In this document: positions 1 to 10,283 of the stretch, one piece after another
How positions within the stretch are numbered: the first letter of the stretch is position 1
How the letters are laid out: each line of letters opens with the position of its first letter
NCBI GenBank assembly: GCA_002682825.1
Contig: NOKP01000001.1
Location: 994,501-1,058,500, forward strand
Length of the DNA: 64,000 bases
Direction: 5' to 3'
Source: Neonectria sp. B-13
Taxonomy: Eukaryota; Ascomycota; Sordariomycetes; Hypocreales; Nectriaceae
Position numbers and translations under genes: made by a program
Notes under the pieces: model-generated
What the model saw: only the letters and a program-made list of their open reading frames with translations
The model's database searches: none
What the model was told of the DNA's origin: nothing

Positions 1-354
1 CAAAATGGAGCTCATGCTTTCATCGTTGACATTACTTTCGTGACTTGTCTGACTGTTTATTGGAGGCTAATGAGCTACAGGCTGTTTATCTTCAAAGTTC
101 CTCATTTCATGATTCTAAGCCTTCGGTAAGTGTATCATATGATCCCTAAAGTGATAAAGTGAGAGGAATAATACTTGAAGAATATATTATAACCTTTGTT
201 TATGACGGACGTGGTGTAAATCAAGTATTGACCAACGCAGAGAGCCGTTCCAATTTGCTCCTCAGCCCATAGGCATCAAACAGTAAGAGACATTGGTATC
301 AATTTAACAAAACAAAAACTCGACTATTCCTTTCATCCACAACCGTGACAGCAA
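1..354. other. 3' flank of the sugar transporter gene, no gene seen
   Basis: AT-rich sequence downstream of the minus-strand transporter. I see no convincing ORF, RNA gene or repeat here. It probably holds the transporter's 3' untranslated region and poly(A) site. Confidence 0.5.
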
Positions 355-2190
355 CTAAGCTACAATGCCTCCTCGGGATTCCTCGGCCTCCCTTTCCAGC
401 TTGTGCTTCTCTTCTCTTGCCCTGTAAATCTTCAACGACATTTCCACTGGCCTCTCGCCGGGCGTTTCAAAGATCTTGTCGATTTCCTCCAGGGATAGCT
501 TGCTGGTTTCCGGGAACAAGAAGTAGGCAATGACACCCTGCAGGGCATTGTACACAATGTACACGACCCAGATCTTGTAGCCGACCTTCTGAATTCCGAC
601 ACCAATACCGTAAGTATGCACGACACCGGCAGCACCCTGGAACATGGCGTATAGGCCCATACCCTTGGCACGGAGGGAAAGGGAGAGTATCTCAACGGGA
701 TATAGGTTGTGCATAGTGGCAATGGTACTGGCGCTGCAGATTTGGAAGCAGTATACCCATAGTACCATGAGAATAGCGCTACTCTTAGACCCGTCGATGG
801 AGAATCGCCAGCTGGTGATTGTAACGGCAGTCTGGAAAATTACGATCAAGATGATTCCAGTGAAGATAAGGGTCCTTCGGCGGAACTTGTCGACGATGTA
901 TGCTCCGAAGAGGGTGAAGACAAAATAGAGACCAGTAGAACCAAGGTTGATTCCGAGTTGCTCAAGGGTTCCAGTGATGCCTACTGTCTCAAGTGCTGGC
1001 GTAAGGTAGTATCCTTATACATATGTCAGTAAGGGTCAAGCTACACTGATGGTGGTGGTGGCGGTGGAGGGAGAAGGCATCGTGGGAACTCGCTCCGTGG
1101 TGGGGGTATATACACCCAAGCGAGTCAAGTGCGCACGAATTAAGAATAAATAGAGCTTACCAATAATCCCGCCTCCATTCCATTGCTGAAATACTGAATA
1201 AATCAGGAGAACAGTCGTGCGGAAGCCGACTGTGCGAGTGAAGAAAACGCGGAAGTCATACGCGGCCCGGACGGTTGTCCGGCTCTCCAGCGAGTCTTCG
1301 ATCTGCGCAATGACCATGCCGACAATCGGGTCATTTATATCGTTGTGCGTAGTCTGATACTTTGCAATGACCTCGCGGGCCTTCTGTATCTTTCCTTTCA
1401 TGACCAAATATCGAGGTGATTCCGGACACCAGACATAGATGAGGATGCAGACCAGGGCAGGGAAAATAGCTTGGAGCATGAAGGCAGTCCGCCACTGCCA
1501 ATCGCTCTGCCACCTTGTCAAAGCCATCATTACCCCCAGCATGAGCAACGAGCCGACCTGGAAACATGCGCCGAAGATTCCCACGATGCGCCCTCGGAGA
1601 TGCGCTGGTGCGACCTCTGCGACGTATTGCGGCGCCGTGCAGAGCGCCGTTCCGAAGCCGAGCACGATCCGGCCGGCCATCAAAGTTCCGACGTTGGGTG
1701 CGTTGCCCTGCATAAAAGCAGCAATGACACAGAGTAGGTTGCCGACAAAATTGACGCCGCGTCGACCGATCACATCGCTGAGGGCGAGGAAAGGAGCGCC
1801 CACGAAAATGCCGATCTGCATCAGGGCGTTGATGGTGCTGATGATGACGCCGGACGTGCCAAAGCCGTAGTACTCGTGCCATCGATCGAAGGAGTTGATT
1901 CCTCCGACGACTCCCCAGTCGACTCCGTAACCTGCTTGGTTGCAGCCCATCACGAACCTTGATACAAGTCAGTATATTTGTCAAGGGGTCTAAGGACCTC
2001 CATTAAGCACTTACATGATCAGGCAGATGCGGAAGCCGGTCTTGGAGTTCATGTTGAGGGACTGCTTAGACTGCCGCAACAGATCCTCATCGGTGATTCG
2101 ATGGGCGACAACCTCGGCGACGGCGACTCCGAGCTTGCTGGCCTCGGCCACATCGTCGTGGTGACGCGCTGTGTGCTTGTCGTCCGCCAT
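355..2190 (-). CDS. MFS sugar transporter (hexose / lactose-permease type)
   Basis: Predicted plasma-membrane sugar:H+ symporter of the fungal major facilitator family. Three exons on the minus strand: 2015-2190, 1161-1957 and 355-1013, about 543 residues, the usual length. Introns have GTAAG donors and AAG acceptors and the frame joins cleanly (the second junction gives IIG-YYLTP). Visible sugar-porter signatures are DVIGRRG in the loop between helices 2 and 3, GRIVLGFG, APAHLRGRI, PESPRYLVMKG before the central loop, and QQWNGGG in helix 7. The start ATG at 2190 opens a hydrophilic cytosolic tail (MADDKHTARHHDD). It is transcribed divergently from the GH95 enzyme gene, so it may import the sugar that enzyme releases; that is inference, and the substrate cannot be read from sequence. 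Family call is firm. Confidence 0.9.
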
Positions 2191-2992
2191 GGTAGCAAGG
2201 CAATTTCAGCTGTTCAAGAGAAGGAGGGTATAAGGAACCAAATCCCAAGAACCAGGTTTGGTAGGTAGATCGATATGCTGCGATAGGAAGCTTTGACTTG
2301 TAAGGTCGTTATATAGACTCGAGTAGTTATAACGACCCGCAGATCAATGCTACCTTTTAGCCTTGTCGGCATTTCTCCGCCACCGCTCAACCCCCCAGCA
2401 ATGCAGATGGCAGGATAAATACATTGCCTAGACCTCCCACCGCCATGTGATTGTGAGTGTCGACTGATGCCGGTTCTGTTGGTTCAAAAAGCCCCTCACT
2501 TGGCCGTCTGCTAACAAGGTGATCTAGCAGTGGAGATCGGACTCGTGGCCCGTGAAGCCATCGCGGCAACACTGCCGTCGCAAGGAGCACGGCATCTCGA
2601 CACCACCAACCAGCGTAAGACAGGGCCATTGCTGGATTCCATTGGTTCTCAAGGAGAAACTAGGACAACGCCTGCAGAAACGGCTGCTGGGGTCCCCGCA
2701 TCAACAGGCAATGCATCCCAGTTTTTCCATCCATACAACTGCGTCGCGCGTCAAATGATCCCCAGACTCGAGGGAACCTAGCAACCTGGGGATTTTAGCC
2801 GGCCGCGACCAAGCAAACGTACCATCGGATGATTCACTTTGCCCGCCTGCAACGGGAGATCGTTGTCTTTAACAAGAGCGCGGCGGTCGCTGGACCAATT
2901 GCCACACTGGTTTCCTTCCAACAAGCCGGAACCCAGTCACACTCCTGGTTACATTGGCGGCAAGTCGGCCCTGTACTCCCCAGACACTAAAC
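2191..2992. promoter_or_regulatory. Divergent promoter with several CreA-like sites
   Basis: This 802-base gap separates two divergent start codons. It contains six matches to the SYGGRG consensus of the carbon-catabolite repressor CreA/Cre1, read on either strand: CCCCAG at 2393, CTGGGG at 2687, CCCCGC at 2694, CCCCAG at 2760, CTGGGG at 2786 and CCCCAG at 2978. The pair at 2687-2699 is a close inverted arrangement, the form reported to bind Cre1 best. A TATA-like GTTATATAG lies near 2308 on the transporter side. Short consensus matches occur often by chance, so glucose repression is a reasonable inference, not a demonstration. Confidence 0.45.
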
Positions 2993-5275
2993 ATGGAGCT
3001 CGACGATCAGCATCTCCACCTCCACTACTCGGCTCCGGCAACAGAGTGGGCTCAAGCGCTACCTCTTGGTAACGGCCGCCTTGGGTGTATGATCCACGGG
3101 CGACCATCCACAGAGCTATGGCAGCTGAATGAGGACTCTGTTTGGTATGGCGGTCCCCAGGACAGAACGCCAAGAGACGCGTTCAAGCGTCTTTCCGCCC
3201 TGCGGCAACTCATCCGGGATGCGAAACACGCAGAGGCCGAGGAATTGGTACGGACGGCCTTTTTTGCCACGCCAGCGGCCATGAGACACTATGAGCCGCT
3301 TGGAAGCTGTTACCTTGAGTTTGGACATGATGACGACCTGAGTAACTATCGTCGCTATCTTGATCTCGAAACCGCCTTGCATACAGTCAAGTACGACCAT
3401 GGCGGCATCTCGCACGAAAGACAGAGCTTCGCCAGCTATCCACACAATGTCCTGCTTACTCGAATCACTTCTACTAAGGCTATCCGTTTCGTCGTTCGCT
3501 TGAACCGGGTTGGTGAACACGAATGGGACTCCAACGAGTTCCTCGACAGTGTTCACGCCGCCGACAACCGCATCATCTTGCACGCCACCCCAGGCGGTCG
3601 CAACAGCAATCGGCTGTGCATTGTTTTGGGAGTCTCGGTGGCTGATGATGGATTTGTTCAAGCGATTGGGAACAGTTTAGTCGTCCAGTCCACTTCCTGC
3701 GTGATTGCCATCGGCGCGCACACTACATACAGGCACAAAGACCCAGAGTTCGCAGCAAGACAAGATGTGGATTCGGCACTGAGTGAGTTATGGGGAAATC
3801 TCCTCGATACTCATGTCAAGGACTACCGGAAGCTATTCAACAGGACCAGTCTTCGTATGTGGCCCGATGCATCCCACATACCGACTGATCGGCGGATCAA
3901 GGAGCGACGAGATCCCGGGCTTGTCGCACTTTACCACAACTACGGACGTTATCTACTCATCTCATCGAGTCGCGATGGATTGAATCCACTGCCGGCAAAT
4001 CTTCAAGGAATCTGGAATCCGTCGTTTTCCCCGCCTTGGGGCTGCAAATACACGATCAACATCAATATTCAGATGAACTACTGGCCTGCTGGCCCTGGCA
4101 ATTTAGTCGAATGCGCCCTACCTTTGGTCGGACTCCTTGAGAAAATGGCAGTCAGGGGGCGGATCACAGCAAAGGCCATGTATGGCTGTGAGGGATGGTG
4201 CGCCCACCATAACACAGACATCTGGGGTGATACTGATCCTGCAGATCGATGGATGCCCTCTACACTATGGCCGCTCGGGGGCGTGTGGCTATGTATTGAT
4301 CTTATGGAGATGCTGCAGTACCAATACGATCGTGAGCTGCACAAGCGAGTGGCGGTTCTGCTTGAGGGGTGCATCGAGTTTCTCCTCGGTTTCCTCATCC
4401 CGTCCAAGGATGGGAAGTACCTAGTGACAAACCCATCACTCTCGCCAGAAAATACCTTCATCTCTGGCGACGACTCTCAAGGTATTCTGTGCGAAGGCTC
4501 CGTCATTGACACCACCATCATCCACATCGCCTTCGAACACTACCTTCGGAGTTCCCACGAGCTCTCAACATGCGCAAATAAGGACCTTGTTGGTAGGGTC
4601 CGCGATATTCTTCACCCTCCCAGCCCTCTCGACCCAGGTCTTCCCAACATCAGGATCAACGCGGAAGGCCTCATCCAAGAATGGGGCCTGGAGGACTACG
4701 CCGAACACGAGCCGGGACATCGGCATGTCTCTCATCTGTTTGGGCTCTACCCTGGAAACACCATCCATCCCGACACTACGCCCGATTTATGCGCAGCTGC
4801 AAGGAAGGTCCTGGATCGCAGAGCCGCGCATGGAGGTGGCCATACTGGATGGAGTCGAGCCTGGTTGCTTAATCTGCACGCACGACTCCGTGACGCAGAA
4901 GGATGCGGGAAGCACATGGATCAACTACTCGAGAGTTCAACACTACCAAACATGCTTGACACTCATCCGCCGTTCCAGATCGACGGCAATTTTGGAGGAT
5001 GTGCAGGCGTGCTCGAGTGTCTCGTGCAGTCGAGAATAACCCAAGACGAGGAAGGGCCATATACAGCCATCCACTTACTCCCAGCTTGCCCAATTGAATG
5101 GGACAACGGTGAACTCAGGGATGTTTTAGTAAAAGGCGGGTGGAAGATATCGTTTCGCTGGGACGAAGGCAAGGTTTCATCCTCGACTCTACAGCCTACC
5201 AGGGAGGTCCATTTAAGAGCACGACTTGAGTCATCTCCGAATGGACATTCTTGGGTTCCTGCCAGTTGCGACTAG
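2993..5275 (+). CDS. Glycoside hydrolase family 95 (alpha-L-fucosidase-like)
   Basis: Predicted inverting exo-glycosidase of family GH95, whose characterised members cleave alpha-1,2-L-fucosyl (some alpha-L-galactosyl) residues from xyloglucan or other glycans. A single uninterrupted ORF of 760 residues, normal for the family. The ATG at 2993 starts MELDDQHLHLHYSAPA, directly at the conserved N-terminal domain, so earlier non-ATG codons were not used. Landmarks are PLGNGRLGCMIHG near residue 25, the Asn-rich motif TININIQMNYWPA at 354-366, HHNTDIWGD, TNPSLSPENTF with the candidate acid Glu486, and PFQIDGNFGG with Asp664; the Asn pair, Glu and Asp are the classes of residue used for catalysis in this family. 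No secretion signal is apparent, suggesting an intracellular enzyme working on imported oligosaccharides, which fits the divergent transporter neighbour. Confidence 0.9.
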   Translation: MELDDQHLHLHYSAPATEWAQALPLGNGRLGCMIHGRPSTELWQLNEDSVWYGGPQDRTPRDAFKRLSALRQLIRDAKHAEAEELVRTAFFATPAAMRHYEPLGSCYLEFGHDDDLSNYRRYLDLETALHTVKYDHGGISHERQSFASYPHNVLLTRITSTKAIRFVVRLNRVGEHEWDSNEFLDSVHAADNRIILHATPGGRNSNRLCIVLGVSVADDGFVQAIGNSLVVQSTSCVIAIGAHTTYRHKDPEFAARQDVDSALSELWGNLLDTHVKDYRKLFNRTSLRMWPDASHIPTDRRIKERRDPGLVALYHNYGRYLLISSSRDGLNPLPANLQGIWNPSFSPPWGCKYTININIQMNYWPAGPGNLVECALPLVGLLEKMAVRGRITAKAMYGCEGWCAHHNTDIWGDTDPADRWMPSTLWPLGGVWLCIDLMEMLQYQYDRELHKRVAVLLEGCIEFLLGFLIPSKDGKYLVTNPSLSPENTFISGDDSQGILCEGSVIDTTIIHIAFEHYLRSSHELSTCANKDLVGRVRDILHPPSPLDPGLPNIRINAEGLIQEWGLEDYAEHEPGHRHVSHLFGLYPGNTIHPDTTPDLCAAARKVLDRRAAHGGGHTGWSRAWLLNLHARLRDAEGCGKHMDQLLESSTLPNMLDTHPPFQIDGNFGGCAGVLECLVQSRITQDEEGPYTAIHLLPACPIEWDNGELRDVLVKGGWKISFRWDEGKVSSSTLQPTREVHLRARLESSPNGHSWVPASCD

Positions 5276-5582
5276 TCCAACAGTTTTACGAGATCCTGGT
5301 GCCAGACTGGAGGTACATAATACTATTACATGGCCGCTATGCCGCGAAACACTACTTCAGTCGATGAAATATCGTGTGGTTCTTGAATGCCATGTTTGCG
5401 TGTACCCTATGGTTGTATAAATAATGGTCAGTCTGATTGCCGGTGAACAATAAACCACCAAAATAGTACGCAAATACGTTCCGGACCACCTAGAGGGTTG
5501 TCAGAGACCAGAAGCGTGAAGCATCTAGTCGAGGAATAAATCTGTTCTAGCTCCTTTCTTAAAAAGTGTTTTTTCTTAACTG
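5276..5582. other. 3' flank of GH95 gene, edge of the decayed island
   Basis: Noncoding. It probably holds the GH95 3' untranslated region (AATAAT and AATAAA-like words near 5420-5450) and then passes into T-rich sequence that leads to the left inverted repeat. Confidence 0.4.
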
Positions 5583-5704
5583 TGTAAACACACAATCTGT
5601 TCAGCCTACTGCATCCTATCCCTCTATATATCCCTAATGCCTAATTAATAACTTTAAGACCTAACCTACAGCGTTAATACCTAAACCCTAGCCTATGCCT
5701 AACC
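5583..5704 (+). repeat. Left arm of a facing inverted repeat pair
   Basis: This stretch is the inverted counterpart of 8269-8397. The two arms share TGTTCAG, TGCATCCT.TCCCT, ATCCCTAAT, AATAAC and a 23-base exact block (5655-5677 against 8299-8321), with mismatches and small gaps elsewhere. It is rich in CCTAA words. Such a pair could be the terminal repeats of a decayed DNA transposon, or two inverted copies of one dispersed repeat. I could not find a convincing target-site duplication, so the class is open. Confidence 0.7.
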
Positions 5705-6840
5705 TCCTTATCTTGCCTATCACTGTTGTTGCCCTCGCCGCCGTTGTGGCTCTCGTTTCCATCGCCCGTAATGCTATTGCGGCTGCAATGAGCGTCGCTC
5801 CACTTATGACCATCGCCCGATAGGCGGACATCACATGCACTCTTGATGGCGTGGGATCCAGTGTCGGGGGTTGGGATGGAGGTGGACGACGGACTGTTGT
5901 CTCCAGGAAGCCAGGTGTTGATCTTTATTAGAAGACTGCCATACTTGCGCGATAATTCTACCAAAAAGAATCGCCATTACACCCTCTGTAGTTGGCCTAA
6001 ACTCTACAAAGCAATATAGCTAGAGACTTGCAGACCTTAAAGAGATATCACAGGACTTTTCAAGCACATCGCCATCATCAAGCGAACCGCCGCCGTCAAC
6101 CGGTGTAGTCCCTCGAGCTTGGAATCGAATGGCCTTGAGATAATACTCTCTTAACCCATTGGAGAGGTATGTTGATCCCAAGCACCATGTTCCTCAGGAT
6201 CGGATAATATGATTCATAGTAGAAGGCCTTCATGAAGTTGCTAGATTGCGTTTCAATCAAGATGTTGTTGTCAGCGTCAACTCGGTCCTTAAAACAAGTA
6301 CGGTAGCTCTCCCAGCCTGTCCTCATTTGTCGGCCAGGTACCTTGTGCGCAATCGAAAAGGCGAGTGGATTGCGTGAATAGATACGGAGGAGCATTTCAA
6401 AAATCATGTCCCGCGCCAGAGACAGCGTATCTCTGAATCCTTGTCAGATACCTTAAAATACAAGCCGTGTTGCCCAACAATGACAAGTTATCCGCTAAGT
6501 CCTCTATAGATTTAGGGGTATTGGGCCAGTTAAGGCCTTCTATTTATAGTATTGTTAGCCTTAGTCAATATCATCTGATAGATCAAGACAACGCAGTAGA
6601 TAACATACAGCAGTTAACACAGCAAGATGCTATGCCCAGCACCATCAATCCCAATGACTTAAACACAGCAAGCTTTCCTAGTAACATGGTTCGCATTGAT
6701 GTCATACCTTCAGCCTGTTTTTGCAACCCGTCTGGGTCCCTCTCTCTGACCTTGATGTTAAGGCCTTCTATATACTAAAACCTTAGCTGGTCTTAGCTAA
6801 TACATAAACGTATAAACTACTTAGTGTATTTAGCCCAGGG
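5705..6840 (-). pseudogene. Decayed coding fragments, unrecognised
   Basis: The clearest fragment reads on the minus strand from about 6430 to 6096: an open stretch of roughly 110 codons with balanced composition (ARDMIFEMLLRIYSRNPLAF, then KAFYYESYYPILRNMVLG) ending at a stop. A possible splice acceptor (TGACAAG) precedes it. Upstream, 6441-6780 is AT-rich and noncoding apart from a short protein-like stretch, and carries a direct repeat, GTTAAGGCCTTCTAT, at 6529 and 6757. A further weak open stretch covers 5674-5964. I recognise no family. No intact gene can be built from these pieces, so they are best called relics. Confidence 0.35.
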
Positions 6841-7974
6841 CTAATGGCATAAGTGCTTTATCTTAGGACTAATATGACAACGTTTGCACGCTCGGAGGCC
6901 AGATGAGGAGTGTAGCTGAAGGGAAACACAAAATGTTCCGATCCCGCAGAGACCGCAGGGATGAGTCGAAGTGCCCACTTCGTTTGTGGTAGAAGAGCTA
7001 AAACTTGGTGGGAGTTCGCCCGCCATGACCCTCGTGTTAACGTCATCCGCAGCTCGAGCTAAGGCGATCCATGTGCTTCGAATGTCGCTTGCATCTAGCC
7101 AGGTCGTGGTCCCAGCTTGTCGTATGGATTGCATCTAGGAATAGTCGGGAGATTTGATCCGTATATAGAGCTGTACTCCTTCCTCCAATGCTGGTTGAAG
7201 AGCCGCTGACGGTCCGATCGACCTGCGTAAGACCAATGCTCGACGACATCTCCAAAGACCCCTATTGTCATACAGATTGTCAAGATATTCAGCTCGTGTA
7301 TCCAACCTGAACGCTCGAAACATCTCATCCTGTAATGATTTTGTGTCGAAGTATGTCTTAAATGGTGACTTTCTTCTCAGCCACCGGACATCATTTCCTT
7401 GCCTGCCGCGCAACTGCGAGACTGCTGGCCTGTGATCCCGATTGGTGGGATATCCTCGACCAGCGCACTCGATAAGTTCGGCTCTGTAGTTCCGTCGAGG
7501 CTGAACGATCATTTCGTCGTAGATGAAGAAGGAAGGGTCCTCGGTACTCTCATCTATATAAGGTGGAACCGTGGGTCGCGGAGGTGCCGCTTTTAGTGGC
7601 CCGAACACCAATGTTTCAAATCTTTCCCTTATTTCCAATTCAATTGTGCCTTCCACGTGGGTGAGGGGTTGTGAGCTGATGGCCGGTGTTCCATGGTAAG
7701 GAAGATGCTCAAGTGGACCGATGTGAATGGGCTCGTCGTCCGAGCTGCTAGGATGCTTTCTTTTGCGAGGGACTGATGCACATGGAGTCAATAGGGGGGA
7801 CACAATCATAAAGAAGAGAGCACCTACTATTCGACTCTGGATATCCAACAGTCTTGGTGACAGACTTGTCGTCGTCTTCATCGTCCTCGTTGTCCTCGCC
7901 GCCCTCGCCGTCTTCATCGTCCTCGCCGTCCTCGCCGTCCTCGCCATCTTCATCGTCCTCATCGTCCTCACCAC
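6841..7974 (-). pseudogene. Broken gene with one in-frame stop and a CxxC...CxxC tail
   Basis: A minus-strand frame stays open from 7974 to 6841 except for a single TAG at 7135-7137. The N-terminal 35 or so codons are a low-complexity run made by a degenerate minisatellite (MKTAR/TRTMK repeats). After it comes ordinary sequence: KRKHPSSSDDEP, then LEHLPYHGTPAISSQPL, FFIYDEMIVQPRRNYRAEL and SPFKTYFDTKSLQDEMFRAF. Beyond the stop the same frame continues with TTTWLDASDIRSTWIALARA and a cysteine motif, HPCGLCGIGTFC followed by RACKRC, which resembles a small zinc-binding ribbon. The continuity on both sides of the stop argues for recent inactivation, or less likely a very short intron or readthrough. 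It lies inside the inverted repeat pair. No family recognised. Confidence 0.5.
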
Positions 7975-7985
7975 CGCTTCCTCTA
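7862..7985. repeat. Degenerate minisatellite (GTCCTCGCC-type units)
   Basis: Imperfect tandem units of 6 to 9 bases built on CGTCCTC, CGCCGTC and ATCGTC words. All reading frames across it give low-complexity peptides, which is why several short ORFs appear on both strands. It forms the beginning of the broken minus-strand gene 6841-7974. Confidence 0.65.
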
Positions 7986-8268
7986 TGTGAAAGTCGTCGT
8001 CGATCAGGGGGGAATCCCTTAGCCTGTCAATTGAGGGAGTGTCGAGATAATGAGCAATCGTCCGAGATGCCTGTATAGCAGCGGCTCACTGTGGTCTTGC
8101 AACTTTGCACGCCCAGAGGCCCGAGCCCCACGTGAGCCCATGTGACTCCGCCAGAGACTGATTCCTCAGGTTGCCACGCCAAAGGCATGATATCTGCCCG
8201 CATCACTCAGGCAATTCACGTGCTTTAGGTATCGCTTATCTATATGTAAGTACCTCAGGGTAAATTCA

Positions 8269-8397
8269 GGTTAGGCATAGTAGGCTCAGATTTGGGTCTT
8301 AACGCTGTAGGTTAGGTCTTAGGGTTATTAGTTGGGGATTAGGGATGCATAATGCTAGGGACAGGATGCATTGGACTGAACAACTTGTGTGTTTATA
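8269..8397 (-). repeat. Right arm of the facing inverted repeat pair
   Basis: Reverse complement of this stretch matches 5583-5704 along nearly its whole length, including the exact 23-base block at 8299-8321. The outer end (TTGTGTGTTTATA, 8385-8397) matches the outer end of the left arm (TGTAAACACACAA). The two arms enclose about 2.8 kb containing the broken gene 6841-7974 and the fragments before it. Confidence 0.7.
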
Positions 8398-9060
8398 AAA
8401 ATGTTGTCGCCAAAGAATCGTAAATTTGGGCACTCACAGAGCGAACAGGGCATGTCCTACGTCTCTGCATTTATAGATCGAGAATGCAGCCCCCTCCACA
8501 ACTTGGCTCGTCCTGAGACGATGAGTATTGATGCACTCTTCCCTTTCCTTCTCCATCATTCAGGTCAGGTACTCGTCCACTTTCCCGATAAATTTGCATC
8601 GGTGCCTCCAGCACTGAACTTGTTTAAGCATACTCAGCTTCTTATATTCCTAATGAAGGTGGCCAAGTACTACCGTCAATTCATTGCCCTTCAACCATAC
8701 GCACAAGCAGGCCAGACTACAGAGACGACAGAACTCGAGCGGATACACAGAGAGCTTGTGGGAGACTGTCAGCTCCTTGCAACCATTCGATGCAAGGTGC
8801 CGGCCACACAAATCCAAGGGTCGAGCAAAGCATCAACTCAGTCCAGAACAGCTTGAATACTACAAAGAGGAATGGATCTCAGGGAAGATACGAGCAGGTG
8901 GTCCAAAGCGCCCCGGAATAAGTTGTTCAAGCCTCTCTATAGAGCGGGTTCACCGACTTGCCCCAGTGGGCAAATCCTTCCGGATGGGAAGAACAAACTC
9001 CGCGAATACTTCAAATCGTTGAGAATGTACAGTGCTATCATTCACGGAGTCTGTCTCTAG
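8398..9060 (+). pseudogene. Frameshifted ORF remnant, unrecognised
   Basis: A plus-strand ORF of 155 codons opens at 8389, inside the right repeat arm, with fairly ordinary composition (LMKVAKYYRQFIALQPYAQA, TELERIHRELVGDCQLLA). Near 8820 protein-like sequence appears to jump to another frame (AKHQLSPEQLEYYKEEWISG), and near 8900 to the third (NKLREYFKSLRMYSAIIHG), ending at 9060. Two frame changes without plausible introns suggest a frameshifted relic. It could also be chance open frame. I recognise no domain. Confidence 0.3.
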
Positions 9061-9237
9061 AGGCCAATATGGCATTTAGCAATGGGTAATTCTTAAAGTA
9101 GACAGTGTTATTATGTATGAGGATAGTAACATCCTAAGTCAAGGCTAAGCATCAAGTAAGGAAGTTAAGGTTGTTAGGGTGCTTACTTAGTGTTCAGGTT
9201 AGGAGCATGTATTTATGATATGGATAAATGCTCAGCG

Positions 9238-10283
9238 CTATGCCCGGAAAATCGCCAAATAGGCGATGAAGGTCCCCATCTCGACCTCGGGAACGGCCGA
9301 GGCAGCAGCACGAATCGGTTCTCGTCGACTGCCCTCATTGCTGGTGATCCAAAAGTACACGAGTGCAGCGTAAATGATTTGAACGCGGGTGAAGTATGTT
9401 GTTGGATTGGCTTCTTGGAATTCATCGACTGCCTTCTAGGTAGAGGGATTGAGCTCCATACCAGTCAAGCCAAAAGCTGGTATTGCAAAGTAAGGATACG
9501 TTGTAGTCTTTGCGGGCTGTTGCCTGTCCTCTGTAGGCTGACATTCCCATGGGATGAATCTCTTTTGTCGTGCAGTATTGGAATTGTGCCCTTTAAACGC
9601 AAGGACATTGTCCAGTGGGTGAGAGGTGCTGAGAAGCACACCCTTGCGCATTATTTACTTGGTAGCTGCAGCATCCTGACCTTGCTCTTCCTCATTGTTG
9701 ACGTTCAAGTCCGTAAAATTTAGCATCATTCCTGCACATGCTCGCTTCAAGTCTCGAAGGCGATTCATTCCAAACAGTGTATTAAAAGGCACCAGTGGCT
9801 TGTGCTAAGGGTCTGGGAAGCGGTTGGAACCACAGCTAAGACGTTGGCTTAACTGGATCGATTTGTCGTCGTCTAAGACATCCACTTTCTTTCTGTTATG
9901 GAAACGTGCTAGTGCCGGCTGTCCTTTGGAGTTGATCCTAATCAGGGCATCTGGGCCCGAGTACTTCGTCGTAGCAGCCCCTTGAAGATAGGACTGGACT
10001 CCAGTACAATCCTAAGCACTAATACTACCTGATTCCTAAACACTCATCTCCCTAAGTCCTAACCTTACCCATAAAATAACCACTTTAGGGAGATCTCTCC
10101 TGGTCATTCTGACAAAAGCGACGAGGCAGTCGAGTACAAACTTGGCTTGCGCCTTTGCTTATAGCGGATGCTTTTGCCCCAGATACACTGGGTATCCTCG
10201 CGGTGGACGTAGGCGGACTTGAGGGTGTCGCCTGATGGGTAAGTCAAGCCCGGAAGCTTGCTCTCCAGAGATCGACTTTGCAT
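9238..10283 (-). pseudogene. Decayed intron-containing gene, three in-frame stops and a frameshift
   Basis: The clearest relic in the island. A possible first exon starts at ATG 10283 (MQSRSLESKLPGLTYPSGD) and shifts frame near 10150. The reading then continues QAKFVLDCLVAFVRMTRRDL to a TGG at 10069, a 57-base intron 10012-10068 (GTAAGG donor, TTAG acceptor) joins in phase, and a 774-base block 9238-10011 stays in one frame to a final TAG. That block is broken only by TAG at 9805, TAA at 9655 and TAG at 9436. Readable stretches include ALIRINSKGQPALARFHNRK, NTLFGMNRLRDLKRACAGMM, HPLDNVLAFKGHN and NPTTYFTRVQIIYAALVYFW. Composition is that of a soluble protein. I do not recognise the family. 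Intron preservation shows it was expressed once; the stops fit C-to-T decay, possibly repeat-induced point mutation. Confidence 0.6.

Noticed and set aside
5640..5705. Telomere-like CCCTAA words in the repeat arms
   Set aside because: Only scattered single words, not a (CCCTAA)n array; not evidence of an internal telomere.
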